64,000 nt of DNA, from assembly GCA_964423345.1 (NCBI GenBank), contig CAYREV010000012.1, forward strand, positions 10,381 to 74,380. The letters are read 5' to 3'. The number at the start of each line of letters is the position of its first letter. Position 1 is the stretch's first letter. The notes beneath the pieces were generated by a model. That model was not told the origin of the DNA, searched no databases, and was given only the letters and a program-made list of their open reading frames with translations. The position numbers were made by a program, and so were the translations under genes. This DNA is from CAYREV01 sp964423345 (GTDB taxonomy: Bacteria; Bacteroidota; Rhodothermia; Balneolales; Balneolaceae). This document shows, one piece after another, positions 19,286 to 29,370 of this stretch.

Positions 19286-19318
19286 ATCAGCTGAAATTTT
19301 TAGTGATTGGTCTGTATT

Positions 19319-19357
19319 AAAAAATTAAGTATTAGTCGTGAATTTATTAATACTTAA
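19319..19357 (-). terminator. AT-rich stem-loop after the LacI gene
   Basis: A perfect 10-bp inverted repeat, TTAAGTATTA (19325-19334) and TAATACTTAA (19348-19357), with a 13-base loop. Reading the minus strand it is followed by six T, so it may end the LacI transcript. The stem is AT-rich and it also lies in the promoter gap of the TIM-barrel gene, so an operator is an alternative. Confidence 0.4.
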
Positions 19358-19416
19358 AAGGTCGAAAAACTTTTAGAACAAGCGCCGCAAGTTTCTAAAC
19401 GGGGGGTTGATCCCGG

Positions 19417-20418
19417 TTAGGAAGATTGACGCTTTTCAAGGGTAACGGGAACAAGGCTTAATACGCCTTTGGGTTGCTGGGCGTTGGAAAGAAGCTCCTT
19501 GAGCTTTTCCATGGTAACCTCACCCAGTTTTTGATAATTGGTATGTATGGAGGAGATTGTAGGGCGGTGTCTTTTGCATATGGGCAGATCGTCATACCCC
19601 ATGATGGCAATATCATCGGGAAATTTGTAGCCATTCATCAATGCCTCTTCCATAAATGAATGGCACATGGCATCGTTTGAGGCGAATATGGCGCGCGGTT
19701 TTCTTTCCAGGCTATCAAAATCCTGGAAAGCCGTCTTCCCCGACTGAAAGGTAAAATCACCGTGAAAGTCCCATACAAGCTCCAGATTTTTTTCCTGTTG
19801 GATATGATCCCTGAAGCCGTTGGAACGGTAACGCGCCTCCGCTTTTTCGAAAGGGCCCCGTATGATTCCACAGTTCCGGTACCCCCGTTTTTTGAAATGT
19901 TCGGCTGCGAGGAACCCACCGCTGTAGCCGTCGAAGGTGACGGTAGAGAAAACAGGGTTCTCAATGAGGCCGTTGGAAACCACCGGGTATTTTTGGGGAA
20001 GCTCGTCGCGTATTCTCAAGTATTCTTCCCTTCCAAATTCTGGAGCAAAAAGGATGAGTCCATCGGTCTTCTGGCTGCACAGCTCCTTGATCGTTTTAAG
20101 CGTCTCATCAAAAGCCTTGTGGGAACTGGTCATGGACAGCTGGATATTGTGTTTTTGAGCAGCCAGGTTCAAGCCGTTGTAAAAGGAGGCATAGAACTCG
20201 CCGATATGAAAACGGGTAAGCACGAGGCTGACATTTAGCCTGTCTACCAGCGTGTCGCCTTCAATCGATCGATAAACGGGATATTTTAATTTTTTTGCAC
20301 TTTGGTAAATTTCCCTTCGGGTTTTGGTACTTATCTTGTCCGAGCCGTTTAATACCCGAGAAACAGTGGAAATAGAATATCCAGTGTCTTCAGCTATATC
20401 CTTAAGTGTAACTTTCAA
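19417..20418 (-). CDS. LacI-family transcriptional regulator
   Basis: The 333-residue protein begins with the LacI helix-turn-helix, VTLKDIAEDTGYSISTVSRV, and the hinge LNGSDKISTKTRREI. A periplasmic-binding-protein-like effector domain follows (about residues 60-330), with PRAIFASNDAMCHSF and IAIMGYDDLPICKRHRPTISSI. It should bind a palindromic operator and release it on sugar binding. It faces the large CRTAC1/SusCD run divergently, and a TGCAA-N4-TTGCA palindrome lies in the shared promoter gap. The effector is unknown; a sugar or glycoside is likely. Confidence 0.93.
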   Translation of the reverse strand: MKVTLKDIAEDTGYSISTVSRVLNGSDKISTKTRREIYQSAKKLKYPVYRSIEGDTLVDRLNVSLVLTRFHIGEFYASFYNGLNLAAQKHNIQLSMTSSHKAFDETLKTIKELCSQKTDGLILFAPEFGREEYLRIRDELPQKYPVVSNGLIENPVFSTVTFDGYSGGFLAAEHFKKRGYRNCGIIRGPFEKAEARYRSNGFRDHIQQEKNLELVWDFHGDFTFQSGKTAFQDFDSLERKPRAIFASNDAMCHSFMEEALMNGYKFPDDIAIMGYDDLPICKRHRPTISSIHTNYQKLGEVTMEKLKELLSNAQQPKGVLSLVPVTLEKRQSS

Positions 20419-20540
20419 ATTGCAATAATTTAATTGGGAGGAGGTTTATGGAAGCAGTGGGGCCTATCCCGATATTTAGTCTTAATAAGCACTTGTTTTT
20501 AAACATTTTCAAATAAATGACTTAAAAGGTTAGAAAAATT

Positions 20541-20554
20541 TGCAATAACTTGCA
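20541..20554. promoter_or_regulatory. Putative LacI-family operator (LacI/CRTAC1 gap)
   Basis: TGCAATAACTTGCA is a perfect inverted repeat with 5-bp arms. It fits the LacI-family form TG-n-AA-N4-TT-n-CA, though the centre is AA, not the common CG. It sits in the 217-bp gap between the regulator and the first CRTAC1 gene. A half site (TGCAATAATT) lies at 20421. Confidence 0.6.
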
Positions 20555-20635
20555 TAAATTTTGTTCCTTGTTATTTAACTTAGAAGCCCTTTTTAAAGCT
20601 TTTTACGCGATTTAATCCCCAACCTTAAGCGCTCG

Positions 20636-23600
20636 ATGCAAAAAAATATTATTTCCGGTTCATCTGTCCGTTGCCCTGCTTTTTACTTATTGACAATAGG
20701 AGTGCTGGTGCTCTTTTTAAATTCCTGCAGTGGGGAAAGTGACAAGCTTTTTCAACGTATACCCTCTTCTGAAAGCGGATTGACTTTTTCCAACGACCTT
20801 GAAAATACTCCTGAATTCAATATTCTCAACTACCTCTATTTCTATGACGGGGGAGGGGTCTCCATCGGAGATGTTAATAATGACGGACTGCCCGATATCT
20901 ATTTGACGGCTAATATGAAGCCGAATAAATTGTATCTCAACAAGGGGGATTTCACATTTGAAGACATAACAGAAAAGGCGGGGGTGGAAGGAACGGCCGA
21001 TTGGGCCACGGGAACGGTCTTTGCCGACGTTAACGGCGACGGTTTGCTGGATATCTATGTGAGCAGTGTTAACTACCTGTCTAAAAGTGGCAAGAACCAG
21101 CTTTTTATCAATAACGGAGACCTTACGTTTACGGATCAGGCCGAAAAATACGGCCTCGACTTCGAGGGATTCTCAAAACAGGCTACCTTTTTTGACTATG
21201 ACAATGACGGGGATCTGGATATGTACCTGCTTAATCACGCGGTTCATACCCGGCAAACCTTTACAAAGGCCGAAAAAAGGAAAACGTATGATCCGGATGC
21301 GGGCGACCGGCTGTTCAGGAATGACGGAGATACTTTTACGGATGTAACGAGGGAGTCCGGCATCTACAGCAGCCTTATCGGTTACGGCTTGGCTTCGACG
21401 GCAGGCGACCTCAACTCTGACGGATGTACCGATCTCTACGTTTCAAACGATTTTCATGAGAACGACTACCTTTACCTCAATAACTGTGACGGGACCTTTG
21501 ATGAAGTCTTGCAGCAGTCGACGGGGCACACAAGCAGGGCCTCGATGGGGGTTGATATCGCTGATTTCAACAATGACGGGCGCCCGGATATTTTCGTATT
21601 GGATATGCTGCCCGGTGACGAAAGCGGAAGGAAGTCGTCGGTCAGCTCAGAACCATATAATGTGTACCGGGTTCAGAGGGAATTCGGCTATCATCCCCAG
21701 CTGATTCGCAATACCCTTCAGCTGAATCTGGGCACCCTAAAAGGGGAGACCCCCTATTTTTCGGAAATATCACAGCTGGCGGGAGTCAGCGCTACCGATT
21801 GGAGCTGGGCTTCCCTGTTTTTCGATATGGATAATGACGGAAGAAAAGATCTTTTTGTATCCAACGGAATCTACCGAAGGCCCAACGACCTGGATTACCT
21901 GGTCCTTCTCCGTTCAAACAGCGTACAGGATGTGATGCAGCGAGGCATGAGCGATACGACGATGTCGCTTATCCAAAAGATGCCCCATGTCAAGATTCCC
22001 AATGTTGCTTTTAAAAACGAAGGAGGGCTAACCTTTGCAAATGCCAATGATCAATGGGGCTTTGAGCAACCGACCTATTCCAATGGTGCCGCATACGGAG
22101 ACCTGGATAACGACGGAGACCTCGACCTGGTGGTCAATAATGTGAACAGTACCGCTTCGGTTTACAGAAACATGACCCGCGAACGCAAAGGGGGGAATTA
22201 TCTGAAAGTGAATCTGCGAGGTGACAAAAAGAACACCTATGGGATCGGGGCAAAGGTCAAAGTGCATACAGGAGAGCGTTCCCAGCTCTACGAGATGATC
22301 CCGACCAGAGGTTTTCTCTCTTCAGTGGAACCTTCTATTCTGGTAGGGTTGGATAGCCTGGAAACCATAGATTCCGTTGCGGTGAGCTGGCCCGACGGAG
22401 GGCATCAGACCATGGAAAATGTTGAAGCCAATCAAACCTTGACCGTTCGACAGGAAGAAGCTTCAATGACGTCTTCGCCTTCAAATGATAGTGAGGGTGG
22501 CAAAAAGGGTTTTTCGGATATAACCGGCACCAAAGAATTTGTGCCGGGGCACCGTGAAAATACCTATGTGGATTTCAACCGCGAACGACTGATACCCAGG
22601 ATGCTGTCTGCCGAAGGGCCTCCGCTTGCCTCCGCGGATGTTAACGGCGACGGGCTGGACGACTATTATCTGGGTGGGGCAAGGCACCAGAGCGGAACCC
22701 TGATGATCCAGGACTCTCCGGGTTCATTTCGTAAATCAAACGAAAGTATTTTTCACAGGGATCGATCATTTGAGGATGTAGATGCCTTGTTTTTTGACGC
22801 AAACGGCGATGGGGCACCGGATTTGTATGTGGTCAGCGGCGGCAACGAGCATTCCTATCGTTCGGATGCTTATGAAGACCGGCTATACCTTAATGACGGT
22901 AAGGGCTCGTTCGTGCGCCTGGATAACATGCTCCCGCCGATGAGGGAAAACGGGTCTGTCGTTGCAGGAGCGGATTATGATGGGGACGGCGACACAGATC
23001 TCTTTCTGGGGACCCGTTCCATTCCTCGAAATTACGGCTTCGCCCCCGACAGCTACCTGTTGCAAAATGACGGCAAGGGGAATTTTACGGATGTTACCGA
23101 CCGGGTGGCCCCGGGACTCCGGGGAGTTGGTATGGTGTCTGATGCTTCCTGGCAGGATATCAACGGGAACGGGAGCCCCGACCTCCTTTTAGCCGGGGAA
23201 TGGATGCCTCTCACATTTTTCCTGAACAGGGAGGGCTTTTTGAAAGATGCAACCCAAAAGGCCGGACTGGAACACAGTTCCGGTTGGTGGAATACTCTCG
23301 AGGCGGGAGATTTTGACGGCGACGGCGACATGGATTTCATAGCCGGCAACCTGGGCTTGAACACATTCCTGAAAGCCACGAAAGACCAACCAATGGTCAT
23401 GTATCTAAAAGATTTCAATAATGACGGTCAGCTGGATCCCGTAATTGCCCGAACGGTGAACGGGAAAGAGTACCCTGTAGCTACACGCGATGAGATACTG
23501 AGGAACTTCAAGTCCCTCAGATCCCTTTTCCCCAACTATTCCGATTTTGCCGGCAAAACGGTTTCCCAGATATTCGGAGATCGGTTGAAGGACAGCATAC

Positions 23601-23992
23601 AGGTTAAAAAGGTTTATGAGATGCGCTCTTCCCTTATTGAAAACCTGGGAGACGGATCATTTAGGTTGCAACCCTTGCCGAAACGCATGCAATTTGCCCC
23701 TATATTGGCTCTTACTTCTGCCGATTTCAATGGGGACGGGTATCAAGATCTGCTGGCCGGTGGAAATATGCACCGGATACGTCCCTCGCTGGGAGGCAGG
23801 CACGATGCCAGCTACGGGTGGTATCTTAAAGGAAAGGGGAACGGTACCTTTGAAGCAGTGGAAAAAGATAAAGATGGCTTTACCGTCGGTGGAGAAGTGA
23901 GAGAAATAAAAAAAATAAAAACGGGCCCCGAAGACTTTATTATTTTAGTGGCTCGCAACGATGCCAAACTCCTATTATACAGGTATGAATAG
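20636..23992 (+). CDS. CRTAC1-family VCBS/FG-GAP propeller lipoprotein with ASPIC/UnbV domain (copy 1)
   Basis: This 1118-residue exported lipoprotein has signal peptide with lipobox VLFLNSCSG. Its body is built of FG-GAP/VCBS repeats. I count about 14 calcium-loop motifs such as DVNNDGLPD, DVNGDGLLD, DYDNDGDLD, DFNNDGRPD, DLDNDGDLD and DFDGDGDMD. A central ASPIC/UnbV domain lies at about residues 522-598 (GIGAKVKVHTG, TRGFLSSVEPSILVGLD, VSWPDGGHQTMENV), and a second propeller follows. Such proteins are surface proteins of unknown function, often beside SusCD. It starts the 24-kb plus-strand run; the next gene's start overlaps its stop. Confidence 0.88.
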   Translation: MQKNIISGSSVRCPAFYLLTIGVLVLFLNSCSGESDKLFQRIPSSESGLTFSNDLENTPEFNILNYLYFYDGGGVSIGDVNNDGLPDIYLTANMKPNKLYLNKGDFTFEDITEKAGVEGTADWATGTVFADVNGDGLLDIYVSSVNYLSKSGKNQLFINNGDLTFTDQAEKYGLDFEGFSKQATFFDYDNDGDLDMYLLNHAVHTRQTFTKAEKRKTYDPDAGDRLFRNDGDTFTDVTRESGIYSSLIGYGLASTAGDLNSDGCTDLYVSNDFHENDYLYLNNCDGTFDEVLQQSTGHTSRASMGVDIADFNNDGRPDIFVLDMLPGDESGRKSSVSSEPYNVYRVQREFGYHPQLIRNTLQLNLGTLKGETPYFSEISQLAGVSATDWSWASLFFDMDNDGRKDLFVSNGIYRRPNDLDYLVLLRSNSVQDVMQRGMSDTTMSLIQKMPHVKIPNVAFKNEGGLTFANANDQWGFEQPTYSNGAAYGDLDNDGDLDLVVNNVNSTASVYRNMTRERKGGNYLKVNLRGDKKNTYGIGAKVKVHTGERSQLYEMIPTRGFLSSVEPSILVGLDSLETIDSVAVSWPDGGHQTMENVEANQTLTVRQEEASMTSSPSNDSEGGKKGFSDITGTKEFVPGHRENTYVDFNRERLIPRMLSAEGPPLASADVNGDGLDDYYLGGARHQSGTLMIQDSPGSFRKSNESIFHRDRSFEDVDALFFDANGDGAPDLYVVSGGNEHSYRSDAYEDRLYLNDGKGSFVRLDNMLPPMRENGSVVAGADYDGDGDTDLFLGTRSIPRNYGFAPDSYLLQNDGKGNFTDVTDRVAPGLRGVGMVSDASWQDINGNGSPDLLLAGEWMPLTFFLNREGFLKDATQKAGLEHSSGWWNTLEAGDFDGDGDMDFIAGNLGLNTFLKATKDQPMVMYLKDFNNDGQLDPVIARTVNGKEYPVATRDEILRNFKSLRSLFPNYSDFAGKTVSQIFGDRLKDSIQVKKVYEMRSSLIENLGDGSFRLQPLPKRMQFAPILALTSADFNGDGYQDLLAGGNMHRIRPSLGGRHDASYGWYLKGKGNGTFEAVEKDKDGFTVGGEVREIKKIKTGPEDFIILVARNDAKLLLYRYE

Positions 23993-26900
23993 GATCATTG
24001 ATAAATTAACTACAGGAATGAGGAAAGTACTTGGATTATTATTGGTAGCCTTGGCGGTAACCTACTGTTCAAGCGAACCGGACAAGCCGGAAGCCGGAAG
24101 TGAGCAGTTCAGGGAGGTGGCATCGGATTTTTATATGTCACTTGCAGCCATTCAGGCGGACAAGGCTTTATTTGCCGTTGAAAAGATGCAGGCTGTTGTC
24201 CGGCAATACCCCCAAGAAGCTGCGGCCTGGGCTAACCTGGCGGTTTTTTCCATGCGACAGGGCAATTTTGAAAAGGCCCGGGAACGTATAGGGAAGGCTA
24301 TTGACCGGGCACCCGATAACGCTGAGATCAAATTCCTGGCCGGTATTATTGAAAGCCGACAGGGAAATGTAGATGGGGCGGTGGACTCCTTTCGTGAGGC
24401 GGCGAAGCTGGCTCCGGGCGACGATAAAATCGCCTTTGCACTGGCCGATGAGCTTGAGCGTCAGGGGGAGGTGGAAAATGCCGGTGAAATATTCAAAATA
24501 TTGAATTCCATCCTGGAAAAGCGGCCGGAAAACCTGGCAGTACTGCTGGAGATGGTCAGGGCTTCGGTTAAATGGGAAGACAGGGAAACACTCGGGGAGA
24601 CGATGGAGAGGCTTGCCGAGCTGTCGGACCGATGGCCCCGCGAAATTAAAAGACAGTTTGAGGAAATTAAAGAAACCATTCTGAATCCTTCCAGCGACAG
24701 GCTGACTTTTCAGCTGGCCTTTCTTCAAAACAACCTCAACCAGCTTCCACAATTCCAGGCCGACCTGGATGCCATCCAGATTCCCCCGAACCAGGTAGGT
24801 TTTCTGGTCACCCGATTTACCTGGCTGCCCACTCCACAGACACGGGTGCCGGAAGCCGACACAACGCTGGCATTTGGTTTTGAAGTGGCAACGGGAGATA
24901 CGGGGTACGAGACGGTTCATACCGTATCGTTATCCGACAACAAGATCGCAGTGGAGCTGGCGGTCAAGGGGGGAAACGCAATTATTGATAACAACCGCCG
25001 GCTGAGTTTCCCGGGTGGATCCCAGTCGGCGTATTCCGTAACGACTATCGATTACGATTACGATTTTTTAAATGACCTGGTTTTTGCAGGGGATGCCGGG
25101 TTTAAGCTCTACCGCCAACAGGAAGATTCCACTTTTAGTGAGGTAACAGCATCCCTGGGGTTATCCCGGAATATACTTGATGGCAACTATTTTGGCAGCT
25201 GGGCCAGGGATATTGACCTTGACGGGGATTTAGACCTTCTACTTTCCAGGCAGGAGGGCCCCCTGGTTATGCTTAGGAACAATGGGGACGGCACCTTTGA
25301 AGAGGTGAAAGTCTTTGAATCCGTCCACTCGATCGTAAATTTTAAATGGGCCGATCTGGACGGGGATGCAGATTCCGACGCTGTTTTTATAGACAGCCGG
25401 GGCGAGCTGACACTTTATCTGAATGAGCGTTCCGGGAAGTTTGAGAAGGTTGATGAACTTCCGCTGAAACGGGGTTTTGATATAGAAGTAGCGGATATTG
25501 ACAAGGACGGTAATTTTGATGTACTCGTATGGGAGAAAAAGGGAATATCTAGGCTGTACTTCAGTCCGGCCACAGAAAAATGGAAGAACGAACGCCTGAT
25601 ACCATTCACCGGCGAGGATGAGGCTGTGGATGCCCGACATGCTCATCTCTTTGCGGCGGATCTTGACAATAACGGGGCCGAAGATATTCTCGCCAGCACC
25701 GATTCCGGCAGCCGTTACTGGCTGAACAACGGATCTTTTAGTGCCGGGCCCAAGGAAAAAATATTGCCTGCGAATATAAAGGCAACGGCCGATCTGGACG
25801 GTAACAACCGGCTTGATCTTATACGTCTCAATGAGAAACAACAGGTTGAACGGGGATTCAGCAGCGGCAAGAAGAACTATAACGCCCGGGTCATTCGTCC
25901 CCGGGCTTCGGGGCCGCTCGGAGACCGTAGAATAAACTCATTCGGGATAGGCGGAGAGATGGAGATTCGATCGGGATTGCTCTATAGCAAGAAGATGATC
26001 AATGAACCATGGGTGCATATCGGTTTGGGTGAATATGAAGAGGCGGAAATGTTACGCATCATATGGCCAAACGGATCTTCACAGGCGGAATTCGCCGAAC
26101 TTGGTTACGGTACGAAGATTTTTAATGAACAGGTACTTAAAGGATCCTGTCCCTGGGTGTTTACCCATAACGGGGAAGAGATGGAGTTCGTGACCGATTT
26201 CCTGTGGAGGACAGGACTGGGTATCCGCATCAATGCGCAGGGAGATGCCAATGTGATTCACAGTGTGGACTGGGTGAAAATTGATGGTGACCAGCTGGTA
26301 CCGCACCGGGGAAAGTACGACGTACGTATAACGGCCGACCTCTGGGAGACCCACTTTTTTGATCATGTTTCCCTTATGGCGGTGGATCACCCGGCGGGTA
26401 CGGAAGTGTATGTTGACGAGCGGTTTACATTTCCACCGAGCACACCTAATTTATATACCTTGAAAGAACCCCGGCCTGTTGCCGCTGCTTTCGATGAGAA
26501 CGGCAACGACCTGACGGAAACGGTCAGGCATGACGACCGGGAATATGTTGACACCTTTGAGCTGACACAGTACCAGGGTATTGCGGAGGATCATTACCTG
26601 GAAGTGGACCTGGGTGAGGAGTTTCCGGACGACCGGCCGGTTCGGCTGATTGCACGGGGATGGATATACCCGACCGATACGTCGGTCAATATAGCCGTCA
26701 GCCAGGGCAGCCGGAAGGCCCCATACCCGTTAAGGCTGGAAGTTCCGGACGGAAAGGGAGGATGGAAAGTAGCCAGAGAGAATATCGGCTTTCCGGCGGG
26801 CAAGAGTAAAACAATGCTTATTGACCTAACCGGTATCTTTGATGAGGGGGTCGACCATCGTATCAGGCTGGCAACCAACATGGAGATTTACTGGAACCAG

Positions 26901-27443
26901 ATGCAGTGGGCCGTTGAAGCCGGGGATGAATCCAAAGTGAGGAGAGAAAAAATCTCCCTTGGATCTTCCGAACTTCGCTACCGGGGGTTCTCGGAAGTGC
27001 ATAGGCCCGGCCGGTTCCTGCCTGAACAGCCGGACTACAACAGGGTGAGCGGGACCACACCGATGTGGTTTGACCTTGAAGGTTATTATACCCGTTTTGG
27101 CAGTGTTGACGAGCTGCTCGCTGAAATAGATGACAGGTATGTCATAATGAATGCAGGGGATGAGCTTCGGTTTGAATTTCCGGCTTTGGACGCACCGCCT
27201 GAAGGAGTTAAAAGAGATTTTGTACTGATCGGCGACGGTTGGGTCAAAGACGGGGACTACAACACCGGATATTCAAAAACGGTTCGCCCGCTTCCCTACC
27301 ACGGAATGAAGGATTATTCGAAAGCTCCGGGCCCCTTGCAGGATGATCCGGTATACCGCAAACACAGGGAAGACTGGGCCCGGTATCATAGCCGTTACGT
27401 AACCCCCCGGCCTTTTCGGTCGGCTCTAATATTCGATAACTAA
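23985..27443 (+). CDS. TPR plus FG-GAP/UnbV protein with conserved unknown C-terminal domain
   Basis: I prefer ATG 23985, which overlaps the previous stop by 8 bp; 23961 and 24018 are alternatives. The lipobox AVTYCSS lies about 27 residues in. Residues about 40-190 form TPR helices (AAWANLAVFSMRQGNFEKARERI). Residues about 350-620 form a FG-GAP propeller (DIDLDGDLD, DLDGDADSD, DIDKDGNFD). An UnbV-like segment lies at about 632-708 (GIGGEMEIRSG, HIGLGEYEEAEMLRIIWPNGS). About 440 C-terminal residues have no domain I can name. They include DGDYNTGYSKTVRPLPYHG and end with YHSRYVTPRPF. Function unknown; likely a surface partner of the other CRTAC1 proteins. Confidence 0.85.
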   Translation: MNRIIDKLTTGMRKVLGLLLVALAVTYCSSEPDKPEAGSEQFREVASDFYMSLAAIQADKALFAVEKMQAVVRQYPQEAAAWANLAVFSMRQGNFEKARERIGKAIDRAPDNAEIKFLAGIIESRQGNVDGAVDSFREAAKLAPGDDKIAFALADELERQGEVENAGEIFKILNSILEKRPENLAVLLEMVRASVKWEDRETLGETMERLAELSDRWPREIKRQFEEIKETILNPSSDRLTFQLAFLQNNLNQLPQFQADLDAIQIPPNQVGFLVTRFTWLPTPQTRVPEADTTLAFGFEVATGDTGYETVHTVSLSDNKIAVELAVKGGNAIIDNNRRLSFPGGSQSAYSVTTIDYDYDFLNDLVFAGDAGFKLYRQQEDSTFSEVTASLGLSRNILDGNYFGSWARDIDLDGDLDLLLSRQEGPLVMLRNNGDGTFEEVKVFESVHSIVNFKWADLDGDADSDAVFIDSRGELTLYLNERSGKFEKVDELPLKRGFDIEVADIDKDGNFDVLVWEKKGISRLYFSPATEKWKNERLIPFTGEDEAVDARHAHLFAADLDNNGAEDILASTDSGSRYWLNNGSFSAGPKEKILPANIKATADLDGNNRLDLIRLNEKQQVERGFSSGKKNYNARVIRPRASGPLGDRRINSFGIGGEMEIRSGLLYSKKMINEPWVHIGLGEYEEAEMLRIIWPNGSSQAEFAELGYGTKIFNEQVLKGSCPWVFTHNGEEMEFVTDFLWRTGLGIRINAQGDANVIHSVDWVKIDGDQLVPHRGKYDVRITADLWETHFFDHVSLMAVDHPAGTEVYVDERFTFPPSTPNLYTLKEPRPVAAAFDENGNDLTETVRHDDREYVDTFELTQYQGIAEDHYLEVDLGEEFPDDRPVRLIARGWIYPTDTSVNIAVSQGSRKAPYPLRLEVPDGKGGWKVARENIGFPAGKSKTMLIDLTGIFDEGVDHRIRLATNMEIYWNQMQWAVEAGDESKVRREKISLGSSELRYRGFSEVHRPGRFLPEQPDYNRVSGTTPMWFDLEGYYTRFGSVDELLAEIDDRYVIMNAGDELRFEFPALDAPPEGVKRDFVLIGDGWVKDGDYNTGYSKTVRPLPYHGMKDYSKAPGPLQDDPVYRKHREDWARYHSRYVTPRPFRSALIFDN

Positions 27444-27457
27444 TTAAGATCAATCCA

Positions 27458-29260
27458 GTGAAGAAAAGCGGTAAAATAGTACTCGGCGTATTTTTTGTGG
27501 CACTGCTTGCGATACCCTTTATCGTGGACAGGTGGGGAAGTATGAATGATGAAGCCGGTGGAACTATCAGCCGGGATGAATCCCTGTCAAGGTATGGTTT
27601 CTATCTGGAGGAGGTGGCCGAAGAGGCCGGTATGGATTTTAAGCATGCTGCTCCGAAACTGGACAGCAAGCTGGACCATATTATGCCACAGGTGGCCTCG
27701 GTGGGGGCATCGGTCAGTATTGCGGATTTCAACAATGATGGCCGGCAGGATGTATACCTCACCAGCAGCCGACAAGGCACACCGAATGCGTTGTATATGA
27801 ACCAGGGAGATGGAACGTTTCATAATGTAGCTGAAGAGATGGGCGTTGCTTTCCTTAATACTTCGGATAGCGGAGTTTCCATGGGTTCGGTCTGGGGAGA
27901 CTATGACAATGACGGTTATGAAGACCTATTGGTATATAAATGGGGAAGGTCGGTACTTTTCCATAACGATAATGGAGAGGGTTTTAGCCGGGTTGGAGAA
28001 GAGATCCCACTGCCCGAATGGGCCAATATCAATTCGGCTGTATGGCTGGATTACGACCGCGACGGACGGCTCGATCTTTTTATGGCCGGTTATTTTGACG
28101 AGGAGATCGACCTGTGGAACCTGGAGAATACAGAGATTATGCCAGAGAGTTTTGAATATGCCAATAATGGGGGACGAAAATATCTATTTCACAACGAAGG
28201 GGACGGTACTTTCAGGGAAGTAAGCGAACAGGCGGGAATCAGCAGTGATCGATGGGCTCTTGCAGCCTCGGCAGCCGACTTAAACGGTGACGGCTATCCG
28301 GAACTGGTAATAGCCAACGACTATGGAGTGGATGAACTCTATATCAATAAAAAGGGCAAGGGCTTTGTCGAATCCGGGAACAAAGCCGGAATGGGTTTTG
28401 CCCCCAAAAGCGGGATGAACGTTTCATATGGGGACATACTTAACCAGGGAAGGTTTTCCGTATATATAACCAATATTTCCGAACCGGGAGTGCTGATACA
28501 GGGCAATAATCTGTGGGTACCCGAGCCCGTCTCATCCCAAAAAATATCGTTTAAAAACCTGGCGGGGAACCTGGGAGTGGAAGTTGGAGGATGGAGTTAT
28601 GGAGCACAGTTCGGCGACTTGAACGCTGACGGATATCAGGACCTGTATGTAGCCAACGGCTATGTGTCGGCGCGCAGGGGATCGGACTACTGGTATGATT
28701 TTTCAAAAGTGGCGGGCGGAAACCGAGCTATCATATCGGATGCAAAAAACTGGCCGGCTATGGAGGGCCGCAGCCTTTCGGGCTACCAGACAAACAAGAT
28801 CTGGATTAACGACGGGGCCGGTAGGTTTCAGGAGGTGGCCGATGCTGTGGGCGGCTCTTTGAAACTCGACAGCCGGGCCATTGCCATGGGGGATTTTTGG
28901 AACGACGGCACCCTGGATCTGATCGTAGCCAGCCAGGGTGGATCAGTTAAGTTATATAAGAACCACTTGGCCTCCGACAGGCACTGGATAGGTTTTAAGC
29001 TGAAGGGGAGTGAAAGCAACCGTAGTGCCATAGGGGCAGAGGTGCAGTTGTATTGGGACGGTAAAAGCCAGTTGCAGGTGGTTTCCGGCGGCAGCGGATT
29101 CGCTTCCCAAAACCAGCGACCCGTCTATTTCGGAATCGGCAGGTCTACCGGTATTGACCGGGTGGAAATACAGTGGCCGTCGGGGCACTTGCAGACCATC
29201 AGGTCTCCCGAGGTTGACAGTTTACATACCATTGTCGAATCCGGTAAAAGCAAAAAGTAA
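27458..29260 (+). CDS. CRTAC1-family propeller protein with ASPIC/UnbV domain (short form)
   Basis: This 600-residue protein starts with GTG 27458, 15 bp after the previous stop. The N-terminus KSGKIVLGVFFVALLAIPFIV is a signal or membrane anchor without a lipobox Cys. One FG-GAP propeller follows (DFNNDGRQD, DYDNDGYED, DYDRDGRLD, DLNGDGYPE, DLNADGYQD, then WNDGTLD), ending in an UnbV domain at about residues 510-580 (IGAEVQLYWDG, SGFASQNQRPVYFGIGRS, VEIQWPSGHLQTI). This compact layout is the one related to UnbV/E4 proteins of enediyne clusters. The UnbU-like membrane gene follows after 110 bp. Confidence 0.87.
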   Translation: MKKSGKIVLGVFFVALLAIPFIVDRWGSMNDEAGGTISRDESLSRYGFYLEEVAEEAGMDFKHAAPKLDSKLDHIMPQVASVGASVSIADFNNDGRQDVYLTSSRQGTPNALYMNQGDGTFHNVAEEMGVAFLNTSDSGVSMGSVWGDYDNDGYEDLLVYKWGRSVLFHNDNGEGFSRVGEEIPLPEWANINSAVWLDYDRDGRLDLFMAGYFDEEIDLWNLENTEIMPESFEYANNGGRKYLFHNEGDGTFREVSEQAGISSDRWALAASAADLNGDGYPELVIANDYGVDELYINKKGKGFVESGNKAGMGFAPKSGMNVSYGDILNQGRFSVYITNISEPGVLIQGNNLWVPEPVSSQKISFKNLAGNLGVEVGGWSYGAQFGDLNADGYQDLYVANGYVSARRGSDYWYDFSKVAGGNRAIISDAKNWPAMEGRSLSGYQTNKIWINDGAGRFQEVADAVGGSLKLDSRAIAMGDFWNDGTLDLIVASQGGSVKLYKNHLASDRHWIGFKLKGSESNRSAIGAEVQLYWDGKSQLQVVSGGSGFASQNQRPVYFGIGRSTGIDRVEIQWPSGHLQTIRSPEVDSLHTIVESGKSKK

Positions 29261-29370
29261 TACCCTGTCGTTTTTAAATGTTTGAACATTATGAATAATA
29301 CAACCACTCTACCGGGATTAAGTGCTATACCCTAAGCGCCCGTAAAAATGTGTAATATCATAGGTGAACC

